From Biomphalaria glabrata (lineage: Eukaryota; Mollusca; Gastropoda; Planorbidae), in NCBI RefSeq assembly GCF_947242115.1, contig NC_074721.1, positions 62,001 to 126,000 on the forward strand: 64,000 nucleotides of DNA, written 5' to 3'. Below, one piece after another: positions 54,720 through 64,000 of the stretch (positions are counted from its first letter, which is position 1; every line of letters begins with the position of its first letter). The position numbers and the translations under genes are program-made. The notes under the pieces are model-generated. The model was not told where the DNA came from, searched no databases, and was given only the letters and a program-made list of their open reading frames with translations.

Positions 54720-55340
54720 TAGGTGCACTGCACTCGATAGGTCTCTTACAGCTGGCGGTATCTTTGGTGGGTTGACAGGAGTAGGTCTGTAAAGAAGCTC
54801 TTGGAAATGATCGACCAGTCTCTTCTTTTGTCCTCTTCGTCTGTTATCAAGTCACCATTTTTGTCCTTTACTGGCCTCTCTGACATGGCAAATTTTCCAG
54901 ATATATTTTTGATGACTGGTTACAGTTCTTTGGTACTGTTCTGAAGAGCTGTTTCTTTTGCTAGTGCTTCAATGTAGGTTTGCCTGTCTGTTCTGATGCT
55001 ATGCTTGATCATTGTGCTTTTCCTTTTGCTGCTCTTGTTTTACTGTTGTTCATGCCTGCTTTCTTCTCTCTTCTTTCCTTGATCTTCTGAAGAGTTTCTG
55101 CTGAACTCCACTCCTTGTGGGTGTATGACTTGAGACCCAGTACTTCTTGGCATGTGAAGGTTACTGGGTTTTTTTTCAGTTTCTGACATGTCTGTTCTAC
55201 TGTCTCCTCTTCTAGGAGCTGGAACTTGTTTGATAAGGTGATCTTCAACTCTTCCTGTTTTGTGCAGTCTTTCAGTGCAATGGTATTGTAATGTGGAAGT
55301 TGGCTGGGCTCACTTGTTCAAGTCTTCTTCAGCTAGCACA
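54720..55340 (-). mobile_element. LINE endonuclease-RT linker fragment (HNDLLTTVKK family)
   Basis: Minus strand frames: NKFQLLEEETVEQTCQKLKK, EVLGLKSYTHKEWSSAETLQ, KIKERREKKAGMNNSKTRAA, then ISGKFAMSERPVKDKNGDLI. This is the segment between endonuclease and RT of the LINE family whose C-terminal parts occur at 23478 and 30296. Both endonuclease and RT proper are absent. Confidence 0.8.
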
Positions 55341-57415
55341 TTGACCTCCAGCTTTTAGCCTTCATTCCGAACCTAGTGAGTCAGGTACAGTGGCTACTAA
55401 GCTTGCCATATTTCCAACAAGCTGGGACAGAGCTGCGTGGCTATTTTACATTGGTCGTGGCCATGAAACCACAACCAAAAAAAAAAACAGTTCTTCTTGA
55501 CCACCCCAGGGCAACCACAATGAGGTGGGGGCTGGAATCACACTAACCAGAAGTGTGTATAAATTCCATAATAATATACTAAATATCTCTACCATTCTAA
55601 AAAAGTCTATAAAGTATATATTAAACACAGAATACAGCTAGAAACTAATCTAGATTACTACTACTAGACTAAATTAGATAGTCTCCATGCCATGATAGAA
55701 TATAGAGACTGACCAAGTTAAGATCTAAATTCAGAGTAGTTCTTATAGTATTGGATCTTCTTATAGTTTTAGATCTTACCTAGATTCTAAAAATCTTTAT
55801 CAATTTTTAGTATCATCTACTCTGTCACTATGTAAAGTCTAAATCTAGAGTAGATTTTCCAGATCTAGACATCTAGCTTAATCGTGACGCTAGTCTAGAT
55901 GACTAGATCTAAATTAATGATATAATGATTAGATCCTAAAATTTACTAGATTTAGTAATTAGTATAAAATTTAGATTAAATTATAATCTAATATTTGTTG
56001 ATCTAGAACAGTGATGGCAAATGGGGTTGTTCCAAATTTCTTCTGAGTCACGTGGTTATGTTTACATCACATGGTTGTGTTTACATCTCATGCTCTGCTT
56101 ACTTTTGTTAATTTATAGTGGGAAGCTGAAGTGTTTTAGAACAATAATTGGTGGTTTTAATTAATTAATTAGTGCCAAACTATAATTTGTTAATAATAGG
56201 AGAACTTAGATGTTTATCTTTTTTATAGTTTCAACTTAAAACAGATGGTTAAACATTTGACAGATGGTTCGGAAGCGTTGGCCTATATAATAGATTCTAT
56301 AGTCTGCAGTACTGAGATCTAGATTTCTTGACTTACACATTTACAGTTATCTGCTCAGAGCATCTGGGTAATCAACTCTAGAAAAAAAAAAGTAACACTT
56401 TCATCTACACCCCTCCCTCTCTGCCCTAAAATAAACAGGCTAGAACACTAAATGTTGGACAGTAGACCATAAATGTGTGTTGTATTGTCAGATAGGTCTA
56501 GTGATTCTAGTCTAGTCGATTATTTGCTTTAAATGATGAAAAGACTGCCAGGTGTTTTTCCTTGTGTATAATAAGGTTGAGTTGTCTAGCAAACAAATAA
56601 CACATCTGATAGTCAAGGATAAATCTAGATATACTTTTACTCAGTTCATATGTGTTTTATCCAGGACTAGATTTAGGAAGTAGAGCAAAAGGTTAATAGA
56701 AGACTTTTTTTGCAGCTCTTGAGTCAGGTCGGCTTTAGTTTCTGAAGTAGTAGATGTTTAGATAATACAACATTCAACAGTTATCTTCATTACGTATTAA
56801 ACTTCTTGTTCGACATTGTTCATCAGCATTAACTGCCTTAATATTTTTGGCCTTACACCTGTGTTATTTCCTTATTATAGTCTTACCTCTGATTAGACTT
56901 ATCTATACAAGACAAAGAGAAGAGGTGCCTAGAAATTAAGATGCAGTCCTTAATATAAGAATTACATTCTATAATTTAGCACATCATATGTGTAAGCTAC
57001 CTTGAGTATTAAAAGAGGGTAAAGCTCTTCGCTCACATGAAAATCAATAGAAAAATCAAGAAAAAGAATTGAATGAAGGCCTACAAGCGAAAGGTCATAG
57101 AAAAACCTGTGATAGTAAGTGAATGTGTTTTGAGTGGCTGGTAGTGCAGTGTGTGTGCCTGTGTAAGAAATGACCAGTTGATCTTCATTGTAAATGGTTG
57201 AGTGAACAGCAAAGAAAGTGTGTAAGTCAGGACTGTGTGTAAAAGTGGGTCAGACTCATAACAAGATGCTGGAGTAAAGGAGACGAATGGAAGACTAAAA
57301 AAATTCAATGTGTTAATTGAGACTCTTGTTGTTATAGTCTATTACAAAGCCTTTCACCTTTCAAAAGTAAAAGAACCTCTTCTTGAATTCATAGCAATGT
57401 AATAGATAGCCTATA
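55341..57415. other. AT-rich stretch with dense TCTAGA/AGATCTAG motifs
   Basis: No gene supported. From 55600 to 56000, TCTAGAT, AGATCTA and CTAGAT variants recur every 10-30 bp. A hAT-like start CAGTGATGGCAAATGGGG occurs at 56010 without a found partner. Confidence 0.4.
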
Positions 57416-59910
57416 GGGGTGCACCGGATAGTCGCTCCGGCTTCTGTCAAATATTTGGCCTTTTTTCCCCATTCTGCCATATTTGGCTCCGGTCGAATAT
57501 CACTGCCAGGTAGTTGGCCGAATAGTAAAAAGTACACCTATTTAATATGCGCAAAGTGGACCTCCTTCCATCAATGTCTGTTATAGAATGTATTAATGTT
57601 AATATTAAAACATAATAATGTGCTTAAAAATAGAGCCTACATGAATATGTACCAAACATCAAATATTATAAAGACAAGGTGTGTTAATATAAATAAAAAT
57701 GAAACTGTACATTACATATGTGTTTTACATATAGAGCAACAAATGATATGCAATTTCATTTTGTCTTGACCTTTGAGGGGGTTAGTTAACATGTTAAGAT
57801 GTTATATCCCTTGACTACGTCATGCTGTGCGGGTATATCTCCAGATGTAGAAATGAACAACTCCCACCCCTCTCTTTATTTGTTTAGTCCATCACATTGA
57901 GTCTATTGATAGGTGACAACAATTCAAATACGATGGATGTAGGTTTAATGCCAGCATATTGACACTCTCTAGAGGTCACACCTTACGAGAGAGTTTGTTT
58001 ACTTGGTAGTAAATCATTAGTAGGGGGGTGGACTTCAAGCCACACCTCTATACGGGTAACCAGGTATATTTTCAGGGGTAGAGATGAAAAACTCCCACTC
58101 CCTTTTATTTTAGTCCATCACATTGAGTTCAATGATTGACAGGTGACCACAAGTCAGATACGATGGAAAGGGGCATATGGGGGAACTGAGTTTGTTTACT
58201 TGGTAGTAAATCTTAATTAGGGAGCCACACCTCTACACGGGTAACTGGACAATAAGTTTGCTTATTTGTAGAAAAATCTCAATCATGTGACTGTACTAGT
58301 GGCCACACCTCTTCCTGTGTGCCTAGTTACTTGGATATAAATCTCAGTTAGCTGGAATAACTAAATGAGTGACCTTTTGCTACACAGAACAAACTCAAAG
58401 CATAGCCCAGTTATCCAGTAACTAATTATTTTGTAGAAAAAGTACAAGTCTCAGATTTGTGTATATTGGCGTAAAAGACATGACCAGGCCTATTTTATTT
58501 CACTCAATTTACTGATAGAGATTGAACATTTTTAAGCCAGAATGGAAAAACACAATGTGCTAAGGAAGCATACTACACTGTAAATAAATATTACGGTTGA
58601 TCTAATTTTCCTAACACCTATAGGCTTATTACCGTGCCATTTTGTTACAGTTACAGAAACCACAATAAAATCAGAAATAATTAAGGAAGATGTGTTTTTT
58701 TACATAGGCATAGGTTCTTTGCACAATAAAATAAAACAAAGATGTGCATATGAAGAAAGTTCATTTCATTGTTTAATTCTATTGACTTATTTTATAATGG
58801 AAAAGCTTACAGTAAAGTTTAAAATCACATAAAAGAAATTGATCTACGGCACGCAATAAAATCTAGCAAAGAAATAACAAACATATACTGGAGTGTTAAG
58901 AAACACTTAACCCCTGTAATTAGTGTGCGAGTATACTAAGTCTACATGCTTGATTGACCAGGCCAATCCTTTTGCCTGACGACCACTCAACACTGTTGCA
59001 TATGCCCAAGGTAAAAAAACGTGTGATGGTCAACACCATCAACAATACAAACTACACTAGGACTATATGTGTAAGCCCACTACATCTATCTGACCAGGTT
59101 GTTACAATCAGTCAAACATACAGTCTATTTATGGGTTTTTTTGGTAGGGAGGGTGTGGAGTTTTTTTTTCTTCTATATTTGGTTTTCCTAAAGCTCTTAG
59201 ACCTATACAACTGTAGATCTAAACAGATCTCAATAATAGGCCTAAAGACTACAATTAAAACTATGTTTCGGCACCATCTAAGGTTCAAGCTATAAATAGG
59301 TATTATTGATGCTCCCGCTGTTAACCTAATATCATTTACATCAAATGGATTAATCTAAAACAATAAATATTGATCTACAACGCTTCAGATTCCAACTAAC
59401 GCTTCAGATTCCAACTATTAACTAACAGCTATTATCAGTATAAATCCCTTGAAACCAGAACCAGAAGCGGTCTTTGGACTTTAAATTTAAAGTCTGATGA
59501 TCAGCTTTTGGTCTGAAATTCATGAATACATACATCTACCCACTATACAAGCCAGATTTTACTTTTGAAAAATTTACTTTAGTAACTAGTTACATATTTT
59601 CATTGACCCTCCCACACACACCCTCTACAGTTGGTTGCACATACACAGACACTCATGCTACACAGATTAGTTAATTAGGCAGGGTTGGGTTAGGGCCCTA
59701 ACCCTAACCAGTAACAAGAGTTTAAAACAATATGGTATATACAAGGAAAAAAAAATATAGGTATGTTATTTAACAGTTTTGCAAAATTTTCATCAACACA
59801 AGGTATTTACAAGACATGTAGGTATCCAGATTCGGACGAATATCATATTTTACTATTCTGCAATATTCAGCTCCGGCCAAATATAAAAAAGTACTATCCG
59901 GTGCAAGCAA
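57416..59910. mobile_element. 2.5-kb non-autonomous hAT-like element
   Basis: Left GGGGTGCACCGGATAGTCGC, with subterminal GGCTCCGGTCGAATATCACT and GGCCGAATAGTAAAAAGTAC. Right ACTATCCGGTGCA with subterminal AATATTCAGCTCCGGCC and ATTCGGACGAATAT are the inverse. GCACCGGATA plus GCCGAATAT repeats are characteristic of a hAT group. Flanks AGCCTATA/AGCCTTAC are imperfect. No transposase; the interior holds degenerate repeats. Confidence 0.75.
57820..58365. repeat. About 226-bp degenerate tandem repeat inside the hAT-like element
   Basis: AGTCCATCACATTGAG occurs at 57886 and 58112, and GTTTACTTGGTAGTAAATC at 57998 and 58195; CCACACCTCTA..CGGGTAAC also repeats. Two full units and a degraded third. 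Confidence 0.75.
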
Positions 59911-59964
59911 GCCTTACATCTGATAACAGAATATATTTGTAAATGGGAAAAAAAAAAGGATTAC

Positions 59965-59993
59965 CTCGTTTCCATCGCCTCTGTTTCCTTCAT
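59965..59993 (-). CDS. Coiled-coil gene, tentative 29-bp microexon
   Basis: Minus strand: CTGAAATAG acceptor with a poor pyrimidine tract, 29 bp, GTAATC donor. In phase with the exon at 60257-60344 it gives EGNRGDGNE. A longer version from TATAG at 60037 has an in-frame stop. Confidence 0.35.
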
Positions 59994-60256
59994 CTATTTC
60001 AGCAGTTCCTTTCGTTCAGTATAATTTTTCATCCACTATAGGAAACATAAAGATGTTAAGAGGTGGCTTAGTAAAGCATTCTGGATTAAAATACAACTAC
60101 ATTCATGATTCTGAAATCAAGAAATATCAATTTTAATATTTAAAAAAAAAAGATATGTTGTATGCATAGTTATTTGCTTGTTTCATAATCTAGAAATCTA
60201 GAACTTGTCCAAAAAAAAACAACAAAAAAACAATTAATTAGTTTCAATAATAATAC

Positions 60257-60344
60257 ATTCTGAAGTGGATGTTGTCATCTGTGGAGAGCTGATGTGTTCC
60301 TCATGTTCGTCCAAGATCCTCTGACTTTTATAGCCTTTTGGGAC
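60257..60344 (-). CDS. Coiled-coil gene, 88-bp exon
   Basis: Minus strand: TTCTTTCAG acceptor, VPKGYKSQRILDEHEEHISS then PQMTTSTSE plus one base, GTATTA donor. Entry phase 0 matches the preceding exon at 61280-61378. Read through, it would stop at ETN*, so it could also be a terminal exon of a short isoform. Confidence 0.55.
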
Positions 60345-61039
60345 CTGAAAGAAGGAAAAAATTTCAGAATAAAAAAAAATAAATTTTGCACTAGTTTATT
60401 TTGTCTCTTAATTCAGTCTTTAAAAATCTGATCAGTTCAAATCAGACTTAATGTTTTAATATTATGTATTAATCCCATATTATTATTATTTACAAGCACA
60501 TTTCAGTTTGAACATTTGTCCAATGGCTACTTTTTTATACATTCTATAAGTTGCAGATATTACATTTTGGATTAAAAACAAATCACAATTGTGAGTGGTC
60601 AAACTGTAATGTACCAGGTCATGGAGTCTCACATAATCTCAACAGATAATGCCTTAGGCCTGGCAATACACTTATCAATCTAAAAAATGGTTTTATATCC
60701 AACTTTTTTTTTTAAATCAACTTAAATACTACTAAAATCAAACATAAACTTTTCAAGAATGCACATCATTTAAGAGGAAAATGACAATGCTGTAAACATA
60801 TAAGACAGACTCATGCCAAAGGGAAGGACAAAACAACTTAAATGCACCTTAAACGTGTCCTGGTATGATAAAGTCAGTCATCTCCAATATGGTATATCTT
60901 GATTGCACCTGGAGATTTGGTCGCTCACTTTTTTTTTAGCCAAAGGGAGGGGGAGAAAAGATCACCTTCACAATAAAATAAATCCCCTGTGAAACACAAA
61001 ATTGAAAAAACATTAAACATCAGTTTGAAAATAAGCACG

Positions 61040-61165
61040 AGGCCCAATGGCTGAACAGTAAAGCCCTTGGCTTCTGAACCAGGGGGCCACAGAAACATAT
61101 GACCTTTACATCATCTTGCGTTTTGATTGCAAGGTTGGAAAGGGAACTTTAACCATACTTTTTAA
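61040..61165 (+). repeat. SINE family 1 with the body deleted
   Basis: Head CAATGGCTGAACAGTAAAGC to TTCTGAACCAGGGG joins directly to the tail GGCCACAGAAACATATGACC. The B-box and body, about 130 bp, are missing. Confidence 0.75.
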
Positions 61166-61279
61166 AGCTGGATAGTACAATCCTTCAACATGATTTTCTG
61201 TGTCAAGCAGAAGGTTGTACTTTTCTTACAGCCCCTAACAACAACAACAAAAAAACAACTAACCAACCCCTGCTAATAC

Positions 61280-61378
61280 TCCAAGATTAGCCTTCTTCAC
61301 CACCACCGACACATCATTTCCTGTATGACCAGGTGTTGGCCCTATTTCTACATCCTCATCTATGTTGAAGGGCATCCC
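61280..61378 (-). CDS. Coiled-coil gene, 99-bp exon
   Basis: Minus strand: CTTCCTGCAG acceptor, GMPFNIDEDVEIGPTPGHTG then NDVSVVVKKANLG, GTATTA donor. Phase 0/0, consistent with both neighbours. Not a coiled coil; acidic start. A later donor GTTGGT is possible. Confidence 0.55.
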
Positions 61379-62398
61379 CTGCAGGAAGAACAAATAAGAC
61401 CTGCAGTATCAAGAATAAATAAAGAAAAGTTTATCCATAATGTGCAGTGACGCAGGGTAGGACTCAGAAAGATATTTGTAAAAAAGTAAACATGAGATAT
61501 TCACTTAACTGATGGCTTCTTCAAGCTATTTCAAGATTGAAATGATGTTTTTATGCAAACAAAATGATTTGTATTTTTATTTATTAAGAAATTAATTTGT
61601 TCTGATTTTTTATACTAAGTTCTATTTTTTTTTATACTAAGAAATTAGCACATAGAAAGGATCTGACATATAAATTCATCATACTCTGTGTTGCCCCCGA
61701 ACTTAAAGGAAAGGATAATGATGACACTCTATGTAGTTCAGCAGGCAAAGATATTTAAAGAAATGAAACATTGTATGCAATTATTAATGACAAATGAAAA
61801 GTAGTTGATAAAACAAGCCAATTGCTTTATTTACTAACAAATGAAGGAAATAGGGAAAAATTACTTAGCTATATTTAAACAGTCAGTGTAACAATGAAGT
61901 TTTCTATTTCTTATCTTGTTTTACACAAAAATAACTAATGTCTAAATCAGGCTACATCATAATGCCATGGTATAGCAGAAGAGGAATTTAAATGGAATGT
62001 GATGAGTTGGATAGTTTGATTCTGTTTGAGAACTGCCTTAAGATTTGAGAACATTTATGAATGTTTGAGTGTTTAAGAATAAATTTGTAGAACAATCACA
62101 TTTTCTGTCTACATTAAGATGTCTGTCCAATCTTTCCATAGAAAAGTTACATTTAAGACCTGATTAGAATAATCTCTGAGTTTGACAAAGAGCTCTTCAA
62201 ATGGCCCAGCGACTGATGAACTTTTACTTCACCAGCTATATGGATATTAAGATAGCAAAGGGAAGCTTCGCTAGTTGCATTATTATGTCTACAAAATCTT
62301 TATCTATGCAACTACTACAATCATAGGGGAGCAATACAAAGAATTTAAACTGTGCCTGCACAAAACACTAAAAACAAAAAATATTAGTCTGTAGATAC

Positions 62399-62490
62399 CT
62401 CTTTCAACTCATGCAGTAAGTACTGATTGTCGCGTAGTATAGACAAGTGTCTACTTCTTTCTCCTAACTCTGTGTTTTTTATTTCCTCTA
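62399..62490 (-). CDS. Coiled-coil gene, 92-bp exon
   Basis: Minus strand: ACTACCAG acceptor, two bases then EEIKNTELGERSRHLSILRD and NQYLLHELKE, GTATCT donor, exit phase 0. Charged helical sequence. The most 5' exon seen; no start codon exon or promoter recognised upstream. Confidence 0.6.
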
Positions 62491-63035
62491 CTGGTAGTAC
62501 GTGTACGGGGCGAGAGTGTCTTGTATTTTTTTTGTTTTGAATTGTTTTGCTACGTCACAAAGTCCGGTGACATCTATCGGTCATTCTTTGTCATGAGGCA
62601 GTTCACCCTCTGAGTTTGATTGTAACGGACGGTGTGTTGGCCCGTAAAACGTTATTTGTCTGTACCAGTTTCTCAGACTTATTATTCAGTTGGATTCTTG
62701 GGACCCCTGTTTAGGGTGAGTTATTCGTTTGAGATATCTATTATTGTATGTTGTATGAGGTTGTCACTATTTCTATTTTTAGTGTAGAAGTTGAGAGTAT
62801 TGTGTTTATTTCGTTTATAGGGTGCCAGTGTTGGAGTTGTGGGCGTCGCTTGCCGTCTCAGAAATACATATTGCAGTTTTTTTCATTGTCATTGTCAAAC
62901 TTTACTATTACCGAGGTTGGCAGTGTTGTGACGCCAGTCGGTCAGAGTCTGGTGGACCATAAAGCCAGGGTGACAAGTTAATAGCCGTAGCAAAGGTGCT
63001 TAAATTAATTATTGTATAATATCTTTATATATACC

Positions 63036-63115
<80 letters not shown>

Positions 63116-63335
63116 AATATATATACTGTCTATTTGTCATCCTCATTGTACATACACATATATGTTTCATACAATTAAATTCATTTATTTTTGTTGTTAT
63201 TTAAACTATTCACCTAGTTGTTTACTGTATGTACGACTGTGTGTGAGTGATGTTCTTGTCAGGTTGAACCCCGGGACCTTAACAGTATACAGGTAGTTAA
63301 AAACGCAAATAAATCCTAAACCTGACACTGATCAT
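62491..63335. other. Unclassified GC-richer insert
   Basis: Composition rises (GGTGACATCTATCGG, GGACGGTGTGTTGGCCCG) then falls into a TA repeat and ends near AACCCCGGGACCTTAAC. It could be an old insertion or a promoter-proximal region. No inverted ends or coding frame were recognised. Confidence 0.35.
63039..63113. repeat. TA dinucleotide repeat, about 37 units
   Basis: Pure TA over about 74 bp. Confidence 0.95.
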
Positions 63336-63635
63336 GTTGACAAATATCATAGCCTACACAATGGACAGCTCCAGAGAAGAGGTTGAGGTTGCCAATCTGT
63401 TTTATGTGTCCTTTTAAGCAAATAACATAGTGGATGTCTTCAGGTTTCAAACCCTGGTCACTCAAAGCTGCAGAGCATACACAGATTCTAAATAGTAAAA
63501 AAAGATCTTAACTCTTATTTTATGTAAGTCAGATCTTATGTATGTGAATTATGTTGGAGAAAGTTATTTTAGGTTGTCAAAATGCAGGCCAGATGACTAG
63601 TCGCAAGAAAATGATGTACTGGAATTGTCTCATGA

Positions 63636-63775
63636 ATGGCTTGGCCTCAAAGAGAAGAGTACTTGTCTTAAACTAAAGAGTACTTGGCCTAAAAAGAAAA
63701 GGGTACTTGGCCTCAAAGACAAATGCACTTGACCTTAAAGAAAAAAAAGTATGTGGCCTCAAAGGGAAGAGTACA
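63636..63775. repeat. Degenerate about 28-bp tandem repeat
   Basis: Four to five copies of AGAGTACTTGGCCTCAAAGA-type units (63640, 63675, 63705, 63730, 63752). Confidence 0.75.
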
Positions 63776-64000
63776 GTATTTAAATGTTTCAAAGTAGTAA
63801 CAATATGAAGACAAATATAAATTGTGTCTAAACATCTGTTTTAGTTAAAAAAACAACAACATTATTTGTACTGTGACAAGTGTTTTAAAGTTGATTCCTT
63901 ATCATGGTGCCCTATTGACTACTGATAAAACCATAAACAATGTATGGTCATGTTACAACATCATTTGTCCTTCATCTGGTGAATTATAAAGGGGGAAAGA
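63776..64000. other. Spacer at window end
   Basis: Nothing supported. Confidence 0.3.

Noticed and set aside
56010-56300. Second hAT element starting CAGTGATGGCAAAT
   Set aside because: No matching inverted end or 8-bp duplication found.

Overview
The window looks like euchromatic DNA from a large, AT-rich, repeat-laden animal genome. The most likely source is a gastropod mollusc close to the planorbid snails. This is inferred from two RNase H-bearing LINEs resembling the Nimbus/BgI group described in Biomphalaria, from many copies of one tRNA-derived SINE, and from general base composition. No complete, intact host protein gene is visible. Almost everything is transposon-derived, satellite, or fragments of split genes.

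Layout: 0-2.3 kb has two tRNA-SINEs and a 1.7-kb satellite of 26-bp units with higher-order structure. 2.5-3.6 kb has small DNA-transposon remains and a LINE 3' end. 5.5-8.9 kb is a decayed minus-strand LINE of Tx1/L1 type (ORF1 remnant, endonuclease, reverse transcriptase), bordered by a 570-bp pyrimidine tract. 10-16 kb is a mosaic of SINEs, LINE 3' ends, a 19-bp satellite and an unclassified 0.5-kb repeat. 17.5-18.8 kb is a 1.3-kb non-autonomous transposon with TTAA duplications and terminal inverted repeats, with an inverted internal copy next to it.

21.2-31.5 kb (plus strand) carries a decayed but still intron-containing copy of a mixed-lineage-type kinase gene of the DLK/LZK (MAP3K12/13, Wallenda) family. 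The glycine-loop exon, the activation-loop exon and the end-of-kinase exon are recognisable, with frame breaks and stops. Its introns hold a 47-bp satellite, a hairpin, LINE fragments, a 1.1-kb Mutator-like element with iterated termini around a 93-bp tandem array, and a 2.7-kb minus-strand LINE.

36.4-62.5 kb (minus strand) carries a string of short exon-like segments (23-114 bp) with splice signals, mostly encoding charged coiled-coil peptide. They probably belong to one long unidentified coiled-coil gene, intact or partly decayed. Several neighbours agree in reading phase (37155-37208 > 36521-36562 > 36398-36420; 52814-52925 > 52148-52240; 62399-62490 > 61280-61378 > 60257-60344), others do not. 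Its introns are loaded with two Nimbus-like LINEs, two minus-strand Rex1/L2-like LINEs, hAT elements, SINEs, and a small fossil integrase fragment. One locus is a three-level nest: a LINE tail inside a hAT element inside a LINE.

The last 1.5 kb holds an AT microsatellite, an unclassified GC-richer insert and a degenerate short tandem array. I found no CRISPR, no genuine tRNA or rRNA gene and no operon-like structure. The most novel-looking items are the TIR elements at 17.5 and 25.7 kb, the higher-order satellite at 0.6-2.3 kb and the decayed DLK-family kinase.
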